A DNA stretch of 64,000 nucleotides. Origin: Clostridium chromiireducens. Its GTDB lineage: Bacteria > Bacillota > Clostridia > Clostridiales > Clostridiaceae. The stretch is from contig NZ_MZGT01000009.1 of the NCBI RefSeq assembly GCF_002029255.1, positions 40,645 to 104,644 on the forward strand. Reading direction: 5' to 3'. This document shows, piece after piece, positions 52,988 through 62,117 of the stretch. Each line of letters begins with the position of its first letter. Position 1 is the first letter of the stretch. The notes beneath the pieces are model-generated. The model made no database searches. It was not told the origin of the DNA and was given only the letters and a program-made list of their open reading frames with translations. Both the position numbers and the translations under genes were made by a program.

Positions 52988-53946
52988 GATATAGATAAAA
53001 TAAGTAACTTGATATTATTATAATCGCATACGTAATTTGGATTTACATAATATGTGAATCGAGAGAATAGCTGAAGAAATGATTACAGCTATTTTTTTAT
53101 GCAACACTGCGTAAAAGAGCACCTTCTCTTTCTGGTGAAATATATATTTAAAGGCATAAATCAAGTTTAGAACTTAAGCTTATGCTCTTGAAAGTTGTAA
53201 TCATTTAACTAGTTCAAAATATAAAATTTGGACAAGTTTGAATGAAACAACTTTTACTGAAGAAATGCCTTCAGCCATATTCTCGATGCAACACTGCGTA
53301 AAAGACTACCAGTTCTTTCTGGTGATATAGATAAAATAAGTAACTTGATATTATTATAATCGCATACGTAATTTGGATTTACATAATATGTGAATCGAGA
53401 GAATAGCTGAAGAGATGATTACAGCTATTTTTTTATGCAACACTGCGTAAAAGACTACCAGTTCTTTCTGGTGATATAGATAAATATAAGTGACTCAATA
53501 TTATTATAATCCGCATACGTAATTTGGGTTTATCTAATAAGTGAATCGAGAGAATAATTGTGGATTTCTACCAGTAAAAGTTGTACCCATCCTCGCATGT
53601 TCCCGAGGCAAGCTCGTGACAAGCAAGGATGGAACAACTTTTACTGAAGAAATGCCTACAATTATTTTTTTTATGCAACATTGCGTAAAAGAGCACCTTC
53701 TATTTCTGGTGATATAGATAAATATAAGTAACTTAATATTATTATAATCCTCATACGTAATTTGGATTTATCTAATATGTGAATCGAGAGAATAGCTGTG
53801 GATTTCTATCGGCAAAAGTAGCGCCATTTCTGCTTGTTTCTTAGGCAAGCTAATGACAAGCAGGAATGGAACAACTTTTGCTGAAGAAATGATTACAGCT
53901 ATTTTTTTATGCAACACTGCGTAAAAGACTACCAGTTTTTTCTGAT
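52988..53946 (+). repeat. Tandem array of five partial family P segments (K2-K6)
   Basis: Segments: 52988-53136, 53137-53323, 53324-53472, 53473-53710, 53711-53946. Four begin with GATATAGATAAA and share an ~85-nt lead (…CGCATACGTAATTTGG…GTGAATCGAGAGAATA) that replaces the left outer arm. All end in the right arm …TTTCTGGT/TTTCTGAT. The right arms are of two kinds, GACTACCAG (53137, 53324, 53711 segments) and GAGCACCTTCT (52988, 53473). The segments at 52988 and 53324 are both 149 nt and nearly identical. Nothing coding is seen in 52771-54130. Confidence 0.82.
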
Positions 53947-54130
53947 TATATAGATAAATTAAGTAACTTGATATTATTGTAATCTGTTGAAAGCATACAC
54001 AGTATTTTAAAATTTTGTAAGAAAGTATTAATGTAAATGTAATTATTAGTAAATTTTTTTGGAAAATAAAGGACTAAATATTAAATTTTCAATATAAATG
54101 GAATCATAAGTATGATATGAGAAAAATTTA

Positions 54131-54139
54131 TGTTATAAT
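54131..54139 (+). promoter_or_regulatory. Extended -10 promoter of the exopolysaccharide locus
   Basis: TGTTATAAT (TGn-TATAAT) at 54131-54139, 181 nt before the Wzz gene; no clear -35. The leader contains AGGGGG at 54177-54182 and a 14-codon frame from TTG 54192 to 54236 (LRNFIKLMVCTILE), which may be a leader peptide or a relic. Confidence 0.5.
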
Positions 54140-54319
54140 GTTAAAGGTGGATATAAAAATAATAATTAACTATTTTAGGGGGAATATTTTTTTGAGGAAC
54201 TTTATAAAATTAATGGTATGTACAATTTTGGAATAGAAGTTTATTAAAGTTAAGTAGCTTAGTTATTGATAAATTTTAGGACAAGTATTGTGAAAATAGA
54301 GAAATAGGGAGTTTAGCAG

Positions 54320-55018
54320 ATGAATGAAGAAAATATAAGAAGTGAAGAATTTATAAGAATTGAAGAAATAGCAGATATTTTATTAAAAAGATGGAAAATG
54401 ATACTTTCCATAACATTACTTACAACTTTAACAGTAGGAATTATTAGTATTTTTGTAATCGCACCTAAATATGAAGCTAGCACAAAAGTTTTCATTGGAA
54501 AAGAGAGAACAGATAGTAAAGATCAAAATTATAACAATAGTGATATTCAAATGTATCAACAGTTATTAAAGACATACGCAGAAGTTATAAAGACCAATGC
54601 TTTAGTTGAAAAAGCTATTAATACATCAAATTTAAATACAACTTCAGAAGAAATTCTAAGTGATTTGACTGTCACTCCGACAGCAAATACGCAAATTTTG
54701 GAAATAAAATATATAAGTAAGGACAGGGAATTAAGCAAGGTCGTATTAGATTCTATTACTGGTGAATTTATTAAAACATCTACAGAACTTATACCAAATG
54801 GAAATGTTAAAGTAATCGAGCCGGCAAAATTACCAGAAAATCCAGCTAGTCCTAATAATAAAATGAACATAGCTATTGCATTTTTAGTTGGACTTATGAT
54901 CAGTGTTGGGTTATCGTTTTTATTAGAATTTATAGATAATACTTTTAAGAATAAGGAACAAGTAGAACAAATATTAGGAATACCTGTTATTGGCGCAATT
55001 CCTGATGATTTGGAATAG
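54320..55018 (+). CDS. Wzz/CapA-type polysaccharide chain-length regulator
   Basis: 232 residues. Membrane helix at ~28-48 and another at ~182-203, with a ~130-residue extracellular loop (YEASTKVFIGKER…) between them. PENPASPNNKMN before the second helix is the Pro-rich Wzz motif. Acts with the adjacent kinase as the membrane adaptor that controls polymer length and export. GGGAG precedes ATG 54320. First gene of the exopolysaccharide locus. Confidence 0.9.
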   Translation: MNEENIRSEEFIRIEEIADILLKRWKMILSITLLTTLTVGIISIFVIAPKYEASTKVFIGKERTDSKDQNYNNSDIQMYQQLLKTYAEVIKTNALVEKAINTSNLNTTSEEILSDLTVTPTANTQILEIKYISKDRELSKVVLDSITGEFIKTSTELIPNGNVKVIEPAKLPENPASPNNKMNIAIAFLVGLMISVGLSFLLEFIDNTFKNKEQVEQILGIPVIGAIPDDLE

Positions 55019-55029
55019 GGGGATGAGAG

Positions 55030-55755
55030 ATGTTTACAGCGAAAAAACTGCATAAGGCAGTAGCTAATCAAGATTACAAAGGGTTTGTAGTGGAAAAGAA
55101 ACCAAAGTCTATAGTATCTGAAGCTTATAGAACTCTAAGAACAAATGTACAATATTCATCATTTGATAAGGCTATTAAAACAATAGTAATTACTAGTGCT
55201 GAAGCAGCAGAAGGAAAGTCTACGGTATCAGGAAATCTAGCCTTATCTTTTGCTCAGAATGATAAAAAAGTTATAATAGTAGATTGTGATTTAAGAAAGC
55301 CTTCTGTACATAAAAACTTTAAAATATCTAATTTAAGTGGTTTATCAGAAGTACTTATAGGAAAAGAAAATCTAGAAGACGTAATACAAAACCGTAATGG
55401 AAATCTTGATATATTAACATCAGGTAAAATTCCACCTAATCCTTCAGAAATGCTGTCATCAGTATCTATGACTAATTTGATAGAAAAATTAAGGGAACAA
55501 TACGATATAGTAATTCTTGATAGTGCACCACTTCAAGCAGTTACAGATGCTCAGATTCTTTCAACAAAAGCAGATGGAACTATACTTGTAATAAGAGCAC
55601 AAAGAACTAGCAGGGATTCAGTAATTGAAGCGAAAAATCTATTAACTAAGGTTGGAGCTAATATATTAGGTACTGTATTACATGCAGTGGAGAATACTAG
55701 AGGTAAATACTATTATTACTATGGAAGTAGTGATGAAAGTAAAGAAGCTAAATAG
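55030..55755 (+). CDS. Bacterial tyrosine kinase (CpsD/CapB-like)
   Basis: 241 residues. BY-kinase with Walker A' SAEAAEGKST (~54-63), Walker A/B-type VIIVDCDLRKPSVH (~83-96) and Walker B IVILDSAPLQ. The C-terminal autophosphorylation cluster is RGKYYYYYGSS (five Tyr). It needs the Wzz partner for activation and is reversed by the next gene's phosphatase. GGGGGGAT precedes ATG 55030. Confidence 0.93.
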   Translation: MFTAKKLHKAVANQDYKGFVVEKKPKSIVSEAYRTLRTNVQYSSFDKAIKTIVITSAEAAEGKSTVSGNLALSFAQNDKKVIIVDCDLRKPSVHKNFKISNLSGLSEVLIGKENLEDVIQNRNGNLDILTSGKIPPNPSEMLSSVSMTNLIEKLREQYDIVILDSAPLQAVTDAQILSTKADGTILVIRAQRTSRDSVIEAKNLLTKVGANILGTVLHAVENTRGKYYYYYGSSDESKEAK

Positions 55756-55763
55756 GAGTAAAT

Positions 55764-56528
55764 ATGATAATAGATATTCATTCACATATAATACCAGGAA
55801 TTGACGACGGATCTAAGAGTATGGAAATGACTTTAGATATGCTTAGAAATGCAGAAAAAGATGGGACTAAAAAAATTGTGGCTACGCCTCACTATTTACT
55901 TGAATATGGAGAGGCGACAATTGATGAAATAAAGAACTACGTACAAGAAATTAATACGATACTAGAACAGGAAAAAATAGATGTTAAAGTATATAGCGGG
56001 CAGGAAGTATACTTTAATGAAAACATAATAGATTATTACATACAAGGAAAGATAGGAACAATAAACGATTCAAGGTATATGCTTATTGAATTTCCAATGC
56101 ATAAATTTGATGAAAATATATTTGATGTTCTTTATGAGCTTCAAGTTAGAGAAATTGTTCCAATAATAGCTCATCCTGAAAGGTATAAGCCTATTATAGA
56201 AAAGCCTAGTCTTATTAATGGGTTTATTAATGAAGGATATTTATTTCAATTAAACGCAGGAAGTATAGAAGGGAAATTTGGCGAAAAGGTTAAGAGAACA
56301 GCCGATGTGTTATTAGATAATAACATTTATAACTTTATAGGTTCAGATGCGCATAATATTAATAAGAGAAATACAGGCATTAACAATGCTCTGGAGTTAA
56401 TAAACAAAAGTATAAATAAAGATATCCTTAAAGATAGTTCTGAAAAACTGCTAAATAATGACAGAATTGAATTCGTTGGTGAAAAAATTAGGGAAAGGAA
56501 AACAATATTTTCCTTTTTTAAAATGTGA
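55764..56528 (+). CDS. PHP-type tyrosine-protein phosphatase (CpsB/CapC-like)
   Basis: 254 residues. Mn-dependent PHP phosphatase that dephosphorylates the kinase. Metal-binding motifs DIHSHIIPGIDDG (~3-15), ATPHYLLE, EVYFNE, IIAHPERYKP and SDAHNINKR are all present. It starts nine bases after the kinase gene. A 295-nt non-coding region follows with its own promoter. Confidence 0.93.
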   Translation: MIIDIHSHIIPGIDDGSKSMEMTLDMLRNAEKDGTKKIVATPHYLLEYGEATIDEIKNYVQEINTILEQEKIDVKVYSGQEVYFNENIIDYYIQGKIGTINDSRYMLIEFPMHKFDENIFDVLYELQVREIVPIIAHPERYKPIIEKPSLINGFINEGYLFQLNAGSIEGKFGEKVKRTADVLLDNNIYNFIGSDAHNINKRNTGINNALELINKSINKDILKDSSEKLLNNDRIEFVGEKIRERKTIFSFFKM

Positions 56529-56588
56529 TTTTACCATAGTATGTCTTATTATGTAGTACGAATAATAGGATGGATACTGGGTTTGAAG

Positions 56589-56617
56589 TTAACAAATGGT
56601 GTAATATATGGTATAAT
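56589..56617 (+). promoter_or_regulatory. Internal promoter of the exopolysaccharide locus
   Basis: TTAACA (56589-56594), 17-nt gap, TATAAT (56612-56617), some 200 nt before the sugar-transferase gene. Confidence 0.75.
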
Positions 56618-56654
56618 TTTTTTAAGGAAACAGTGAACCGTATATTTTATCTGG

Positions 56655-56719
56655 GCACTTTATATATGGTGAGTTAATAGTGCAACCGGCCTTGATAGTT
56701 TTTTGGTTGGTTGCTTTTT
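56655..56719 (+). terminator. Leader attenuator: overlapping hairpin and intrinsic terminator
   Basis: GCAACCGGCC (56682-56691) pairs with GGTTGGTTGC (56705-56714) and is followed by TTTTTG: an intrinsic terminator inside the leader. An upstream GCACT (56655-56659) pairs with AGTGC (56679-56683), sharing two bases with the terminator stem. So the two may compete. Position between promoter and gene implies regulated read-through. Confidence 0.75.
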
Positions 56720-56823
56720 GTTGGAAAATAACGATAGAGTAATAAGTTCTGATAAAAAAGCATAGAATCTTAAAAGCTATTGATAATTTAGTATAAGAAA
56801 AAAAGTTTTTAGGGGTGAATGAA

Positions 56824-57498
56824 GTGGAGCAATTAGAATTTAATAGGGAAGAAGTTTTGTTTAAAGAACAAGTGGATGAAGAAGAAAGTAGTAGATTAGG
56901 GTATTGTTTTTTAAAGAGAACTATAGATTTAATATGTTCATTGATTGGACTTATAATTTTAAGCCCAATATTTTTAGTTGTAGCTATCTTGATAAAAATG
57001 GAATCAGAAGGAAATGCTATTTTTTCTCAAGAGAGAGTGGGGAAAAATGGTAAGAGATTCAAAATGTATAAATTCCGATCAATGGTAGTTAATGCAGAAG
57101 AATTAAAGGACAAGCTGACTTCTAAAAATGAAATGAATGGCCCTATGTTTAAAATGAAAGATGATCCAAGGATAACTAAAATTGGAAAGTTCATTAGAAA
57201 AACGAGTATTGATGAATTGCCACAATTAATCAATGTATTTAAAGGGGAAATGAGTTTAGTAGGACCAAGACCATCACTTCCAAAAGAAGTAATGAAATTC
57301 GAAGGCTGGATGATGAAAAGATTAGAGGTAAAACCGGGACTTACATGTTACTGGCAGGTATCGGGGAGAAGTGATATCGGCTTTGAGGATTGGATGAAAT
57401 TGGATGTTAAGTACGTTAAGGAAAGAAATACGTTTGTTGATGTAATGCTGGTATTTAAAACAGTTGGAGTGTTATTTGGTGATGAACATGCAAGATAG
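56824..57498 (+). CDS. Undecaprenyl-phosphate sugar phosphotransferase (priming enzyme)
   Basis: 224 residues. Transfers a sugar-1-phosphate to the lipid carrier to start the repeat unit. This is the short form: one membrane segment (DLICSLIGLIILSPIFLVVAIL) and the catalytic domain ERVGKNGKRFKMYKFRSM, DELPQLINVFKGEMSLVGPRPSLP, and LKVKPGLT-like RLEVKPGLTCYWQVSGR. The sugar is not determinable. GTG 56824 sits well after AGGGGTG; an upstream GTG 56815 overlaps that site. Overlap is absent with the next gene (10-nt gap). Confidence 0.9.
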   Translation: MEQLEFNREEVLFKEQVDEEESSRLGYCFLKRTIDLICSLIGLIILSPIFLVVAILIKMESEGNAIFSQERVGKNGKRFKMYKFRSMVVNAEELKDKLTSKNEMNGPMFKMKDDPRITKIGKFIRKTSIDELPQLINVFKGEMSLVGPRPSLPKEVMKFEGWMMKRLEVKPGLTCYWQVSGRSDIGFEDWMKLDVKYVKERNTFVDVMLVFKTVGVLFGDEHAR

Positions 57499-57508
57499 GG
57501 GAAGTAAG

Positions 57509-58714
57509 ATGAAACATGTATTTATTATAGGCTCAAAAGGAATACCAGCAAAATATGGTGGGTTTGAGACCTTTGTTGAAAAATTGACAGAAGGTAAAAA
57601 AAGTAAAGAAATAAAATATCATGTTTCTTGCTTAGCAGATAACATTAAAGAATTTGAATATAATGGCGCTAGGTGTTTTAATGTTAAAGTACCTAATATA
57701 GGGGCTGCAAAAGCGGTTTATTATGATATAGCCGCATTAAAGGAAACTATTAAACACATAAAAAGGAATAAAATAAAAAATTCAATAGTATACATTTTAG
57801 CTTGTAGAATAGGGCCATTTTTAGGGTATTATAAAAGAAAACTTAAGGCATTAGGTGGAACGTTAATTGTTAATCCAGATGGACATGAATGGAAAAGAGC
57901 TAAGTGGAATAAAGCTATAAGACAATATTGGAAGGTATCCGAAAAGTATATGGTTAAACATGCAGATTTATTAATATGCGATTCCAAAAATATTGAGAAG
58001 TATATACAAGAAGATTATAAACAATACAATCCAAAGACAATTTTTATAGCTTATGGAGCTGACACCGAAAAATCCAAATTATCTGATGATGATAATACCT
58101 TGATAGAATGGTATAGAGAAAAGTATGTTAAGAAAAAAGAATATTACTTAGTTGTAGGACGATTTGTTCCAGAAAATAATTATGAAACTATGATAACTGA
58201 ATTTATGAAATCAAAAACTGACAAAGATTTTGTATTAATAACAAATGTAGAAAAGAATAAATTTTATGAGGAATTAAGAACGAGGACAAACTTTGATAAA
58301 GATAAAAGAGTAAAGTTTGTAGGAACAGTATATAATCAAGAATTATTGAAAAAAATTAGAGAAAACGCATATGGGTATCTTCATGGACACGAAGTTGGGG
58401 GAACCAATCCATCTTTATTAGAAGCGTTAGCTACAACTGATTTGAATTTGTTATTGGATGTTGGATTTAATAGTGAGGTTGGAGAAGAGAGCGCCCTTTA
58501 TTGGACGAAGGGAGAGATGGAGCTTGCAAACCTTATTGATAAGGCTGATATCATGTCTAGAGAAGAGATTATAGCTATAGGCAAGTTGGCAAAAAAGAGA
58601 ATTAATGATTACTATAGCTGGGAAGACATTGTTAGTGAGTATGAAAAATCATTCAATGGGCTTGAAATAATATCTAGTAATTTAATTCAGTATGATAAAG
58701 TTATTGAATTATGA
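57509..58714 (+). CDS. Glycosyltransferase with DUF1972 domain (Cps2T-like)
   Basis: 401 residues, GT-B fold. N-terminal FIIGSKGIPAKYGGFETFVEKL is the DUF1972 signature, seen in rhamnosyltransferases like Cps2T that add the second sugar. The C-terminal GT4 part shows VVGRFVPENNYETMI and GYLHGHEVGGTNPSLLEALA. ATG 57509 follows AGGGGA; a longer in-frame start overlaps the transferase gene. The rhamnose donor assignment is a family-based inference. Confidence 0.87.
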   Translation: MKHVFIIGSKGIPAKYGGFETFVEKLTEGKKSKEIKYHVSCLADNIKEFEYNGARCFNVKVPNIGAAKAVYYDIAALKETIKHIKRNKIKNSIVYILACRIGPFLGYYKRKLKALGGTLIVNPDGHEWKRAKWNKAIRQYWKVSEKYMVKHADLLICDSKNIEKYIQEDYKQYNPKTIFIAYGADTEKSKLSDDDNTLIEWYREKYVKKKEYYLVVGRFVPENNYETMITEFMKSKTDKDFVLITNVEKNKFYEELRTRTNFDKDKRVKFVGTVYNQELLKKIRENAYGYLHGHEVGGTNPSLLEALATTDLNLLLDVGFNSEVGEESALYWTKGEMELANLIDKADIMSREEIIAIGKLAKKRINDYYSWEDIVSEYEKSFNGLEIISSNLIQYDKVIEL

Positions 58715-58734
58715 TTTATGTATAGGAGATTAGA

Positions 58735-60072
58735 ATGAAAATTTTACATTACGCGTTGGGTTTTCCACCATATAGAACAGGTGGTTTAACCAAATACTGT
58801 ACTGATTTAATGATAGCGCAGAGAGAGCAAGGTCATGATGTTGGATTACTTTGGCCAGGACAGATAAGAGTAGCATTTCGAAAATCATCAATTAAACAGG
58901 GAATTGATATAAATTGGATACACAGTTTTGAGATTATAAATCCATTGCCTGTTGCTTTAGATGAGGGAATTATAAATGTAGAAATGTATATGACTAAGGG
59001 AAATAAGGAGATCTATAAAGATTTCTTGGAGAAGTTTTCACCTAATGCTATACATATTCATACGTTGATGGGAATTCATAAGGAATTTATTATTGCGGCA
59101 AAAGAACTTAACATTAAAACTGTTTTTACTACACATGATTATTATGGTATATGTCCTAAAGTTACACTCTTCTATAATGGATCTGTTTGCGATAATGACC
59201 ATGGATGTGAGGATTGTATTAACTGCAATCAAACAGCATTATCTTTGAAAAAGATTATGCTGTTGCAGTCACCTATGTATCGTCAGATGAAAAATTTGTC
59301 AATTACTAAGGCGTTAAGAAGAAAACATCGTAATCAGTTCTTTGAGGCTACAGGAAATGTGAAATGTCAACTAGCGCAGAATGAGATTAATAGCAGAGTA
59401 GAAAAATATAAACAATTAAGAGAATATTATATCGATATTTTAAAAAACATCGATGTTATTCACTTCAATTCATCAGTTTCTGAAATGGTTTATAAACGAT
59501 ATTTCATACCTAAGGATGGAAGAGTTGTTAACATAACTCATAAGGGAATTGCAGATAATCGCAAGAAGAAAAAATTTAATCATGGTAAGTTGAAGATTAC
59601 ATATCTTGCGCCGGCAAAGCCATATAAAGGATTTAGTGTTTTAAAGCAAGCTTTGGATGAGTTATGGGATGAAGGAAATAGAAATTTTGAATTAAATATG
59701 TATAGCGTAACTAATAAAATTAGTCCATATATGGAAATCCAAGATGGCTATAATTACGAAGAACTTGAAAGCATTTTTGATAAAACCGACTTGTTAGTTG
59801 CTCCTAGTGTATGTTACGAAACATTTGGTTTTACAGTTTTGGAAGCCTTAAGCTATGGAGTTCCAGTTTTAGTGAGCGAAAATGTAGGTGCTAAAGATAT
59901 TGTTTTAAATCCTAATTGGGTGATAGAAGCTAGCTCTGTTCAGGAATTAAAGAATATAATTAATAATATTAAGATAGAAGATTTAGAGGCATATAATGCT
60001 AAAATTTTAGAATTAAATAAAATTTGCGAATATAAAACTTTTGTCAAACAAAATGATAAGCTGTATCAGTAG
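58735..60072 (+). CDS. Glycosyltransferase family 4
   Basis: 445 residues. N-terminal HYALGFPPYRTGGLTKYCTDLMIAQREQGH (acceptor side), THDYYGICPK, and a C-terminal donor site KPYKGFSVLKQALD and PSVCYETFGFTVLEALSYGVPVLVS with the EX7E-type Glu residues. An unusual Cys-rich loop, CDNDHGCEDCINC (~158-170), might bind a metal, as in some GT4 enzymes. GGAG precedes ATG 58735. Confidence 0.87.
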   Translation: MKILHYALGFPPYRTGGLTKYCTDLMIAQREQGHDVGLLWPGQIRVAFRKSSIKQGIDINWIHSFEIINPLPVALDEGIINVEMYMTKGNKEIYKDFLEKFSPNAIHIHTLMGIHKEFIIAAKELNIKTVFTTHDYYGICPKVTLFYNGSVCDNDHGCEDCINCNQTALSLKKIMLLQSPMYRQMKNLSITKALRRKHRNQFFEATGNVKCQLAQNEINSRVEKYKQLREYYIDILKNIDVIHFNSSVSEMVYKRYFIPKDGRVVNITHKGIADNRKKKKFNHGKLKITYLAPAKPYKGFSVLKQALDELWDEGNRNFELNMYSVTNKISPYMEIQDGYNYEELESIFDKTDLLVAPSVCYETFGFTVLEALSYGVPVLVSENVGAKDIVLNPNWVIEASSVQELKNIINNIKIEDLEAYNAKILELNKICEYKTFVKQNDKLYQ

Positions 60073-60086
60073 GGAGAAGTTGCTAT

Positions 60087-60785
60087 ATGAAAATTATGGA
60101 TAAAGCAATGAAGATTGTTGGAAAAGAAAATTTTAAGTTAGATAGAAGGATTGGCATTTCGTATATTATTAGATTATGTTGGTCATATGGTTGGATGATG
60201 ATCAGGGGAAGAATTATCTCCTTTTTCAGTAAATCCATTTCATCCAGTATATTCGTTGGTCGCGGGGTTAAATTGTATGAGAAGAGATATTTACAAGTGG
60301 GAAATAAAGCTAAGATTCATGATGATTGTGAAATAGATGCGTTATCTACTGATGGTGTTATAATAGGAGATTCGGTTGTTCTTGGAAAAAGAACAATAAT
60401 CCAATGTACAGGAGGATTGCAAAAGATAGGAAAAGGTGTTCGGATAGGTGACAGGACAACTTTTGGCTCGGATTGCTTTTTTGGCGCTGCCGGAGGAATT
60501 GAAATTGGCAATGATGTTGTAGCAGGACAGTACATCAGATTTCATTCCGAAAATCACTATTACGACGATATGACCCAATTAATACGAGAACAGGGTGTAA
60601 CAAATAAAGGAATAAAAATTGGTGATAATTGTTGGATTGGAGCAGGTGCAGTATTTTTGGATGGTGTTAAAGTTGGAAATGGATGTGTTATTGGAGCTAA
60701 TACTTTAGTTAATAAGGATTTACCACACAACTCTGTAGCAGTTGGTAATCCAATTAGAATAATAAGGATTCGTGGAAATGAGTAG
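60087..60785 (+). CDS. Hexapeptide-repeat acyltransferase
   Basis: 232 residues. Left-handed beta-helix repeats in two blocks (IIGDSVVLGKRTIIQ…VRIGDRTTFGS, then IKIGDNCWIGAGAVFLDGVKVGNGCVIGANTLV), with the usual ending VAVGNPIRII. The His in FHSENHYYDD is a catalytic candidate. Probably O-acetylates a sugar of the polymer. GGGAGAAG precedes ATG 60087, 14 nt after the previous gene. Confidence 0.87.
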   Translation: MKIMDKAMKIVGKENFKLDRRIGISYIIRLCWSYGWMMIRGRIISFFSKSISSSIFVGRGVKLYEKRYLQVGNKAKIHDDCEIDALSTDGVIIGDSVVLGKRTIIQCTGGLQKIGKGVRIGDRTTFGSDCFFGAAGGIEIGNDVVAGQYIRFHSENHYYDDMTQLIREQGVTNKGIKIGDNCWIGAGAVFLDGVKVGNGCVIGANTLVNKDLPHNSVAVGNPIRIIRIRGNE

Positions 60786-60808
60786 AAATAAATGGGGGTC
60801 TTAGTAAT

Positions 60809-61711
60809 ATGTATATAAGTATAGTTATTTGTACTTACAATAGAAGTAATTTAATAAAAAAATGTATAAATAGCATATTAAATAATAATTATCCTGAGGA
60901 TAACTATGAAATTGTTATAGTTAACAATAATTCAGAGGATGATACTGAAAAGATATGTATTAATTTCGTAGAAAACAATACTAATATCAGATATATATTT
61001 GAAGAAAAAATTGGACTATCAAATGCTAGAAATACTGGTATAGACAATGCAAAAGGTAATATAATTATATTTATAGATGATGATACATGTGTTGATATAA
61101 ATTATTTAAAAAATATAGAGAAATTTTTTAATATTAACAACGACATTATGTGTGCAGCAGGAAAAATAATACCTGTTTGGAACGAACCGAAACCAACTTG
61201 GTTTACAGATACATTTGCTTCTATAATAGGAGAAACATTATATGGAAATAAAGATAGAATATTAAGAAGAGGAGAATTTCCGATAGGAGCAAATATGATT
61301 TTTAAGAAAGAAATTTTTAATATAGTTGGTAAGTTTAATTCTGAGTTAGGTATACAAGGAAATAAGCTTTATTTAGGCGAGGAATGTGATATTTGTAGCA
61401 AAATAATTAATAAGGGCTTTGAAATTTATTATATTGCAAATGCATCGGTAGAACATAAAGTTCATCAGAATAAAGTAGATAAAAAATATGTGACTAATCG
61501 ACTAATTTTAGAAGGAGCTAGCTTAGCTCAAATGCATAAAGATGAATCAAGCAAAATAAAATGTATTTTATTGGGGATTAAGAGATGTGGAATACTACTT
61601 GTAAGAGATATTCCTCTATATATCGTTAATATTTTTAATGAAAGTGTTAAGTTTGAGAAGAAATGTAAGGTGAAAAGAAGTGTTTCATATATTAAAAAAA
61701 TTTGTTGGTAA
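60809..61711 (+). CDS. Glycosyltransferase family 2
   Basis: 300 residues, GT-A fold. SIVICTYNRSNLIKKCINSIL, the acidic motif IIFIDDDTCVD (DxD), GLSNARNTGID, and a later Glu-rich EECDICSKI for the catalytic base. No membrane segment is clear, though the C-terminal part (CGILLVRDIPLYIVN) is hydrophobic and may contact the membrane. GGGGG precedes ATG 60809. Confidence 0.87.
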   Translation: MYISIVICTYNRSNLIKKCINSILNNNYPEDNYEIVIVNNNSEDDTEKICINFVENNTNIRYIFEEKIGLSNARNTGIDNAKGNIIIFIDDDTCVDINYLKNIEKFFNINNDIMCAAGKIIPVWNEPKPTWFTDTFASIIGETLYGNKDRILRRGEFPIGANMIFKKEIFNIVGKFNSELGIQGNKLYLGEECDICSKIINKGFEIYYIANASVEHKVHQNKVDKKYVTNRLILEGASLAQMHKDESSKIKCILLGIKRCGILLVRDIPLYIVNIFNESVKFEKKCKVKRSVSYIKKICW

Positions 61712-61898
61712 TATGTAGAGTTTTTAACATGTTTAGTTGATGGTCGAGTTTCAACTATTTTACAAGTTATATCAGTAGTAAAATTTAATACCAAGAGAAG
61801 GATATATAATGAAAAATATGTAGAAATTCAGGATGCAATTATTTACAAGATAAGTTTAAATAAATGACTGGTTGATTTTTATTTTTTAGGAGGTTATA

Positions 61899-61919
61899 GT
61901 GAATTCACGTATTGGATAA
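61899..61919 (+). pseudogene. Possible gene-start relic (six codons) after a perfect ribosome site
   Basis: AGGAGG (61888-61893) is followed five bases later by GTG and only six codons (MNSRIG). Together with the 406-nt gap 61712-62117, which is large for this compact locus and otherwise AT-rich without any frame, this suggests a deleted gene. It may also be chance. Confidence 0.25.
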
Positions 61920-62117
61920 GTTTTAAAAGTAATAAAAATGCATAGTTACAAAGCATATTTTCTTGTCAAATTAAATAAATAAAAATACTATAGAATTTGA
62001 TTTGTTTTATACTATTTAAAAAGTTAGCGATTGGCAAGATAACTAGAGTTATGAAGTAATTTACATTTTAGTGAATTTTAGGATAACTTGATTAAAATAT
62101 AAAAGGAGATAAACAAG

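Noticed and set aside
52790..53946. CRISPR array
   Set aside because: Segments are 149-238 nt, share most of their sequence, have no short direct repeat with unique spacers, and no cas genes are near.
54556..55071. 171-residue frame antisense to the Wzz and kinase genes
   Set aside because: It spans the end of one well-supported gene and the start of another, with no ribosome site.
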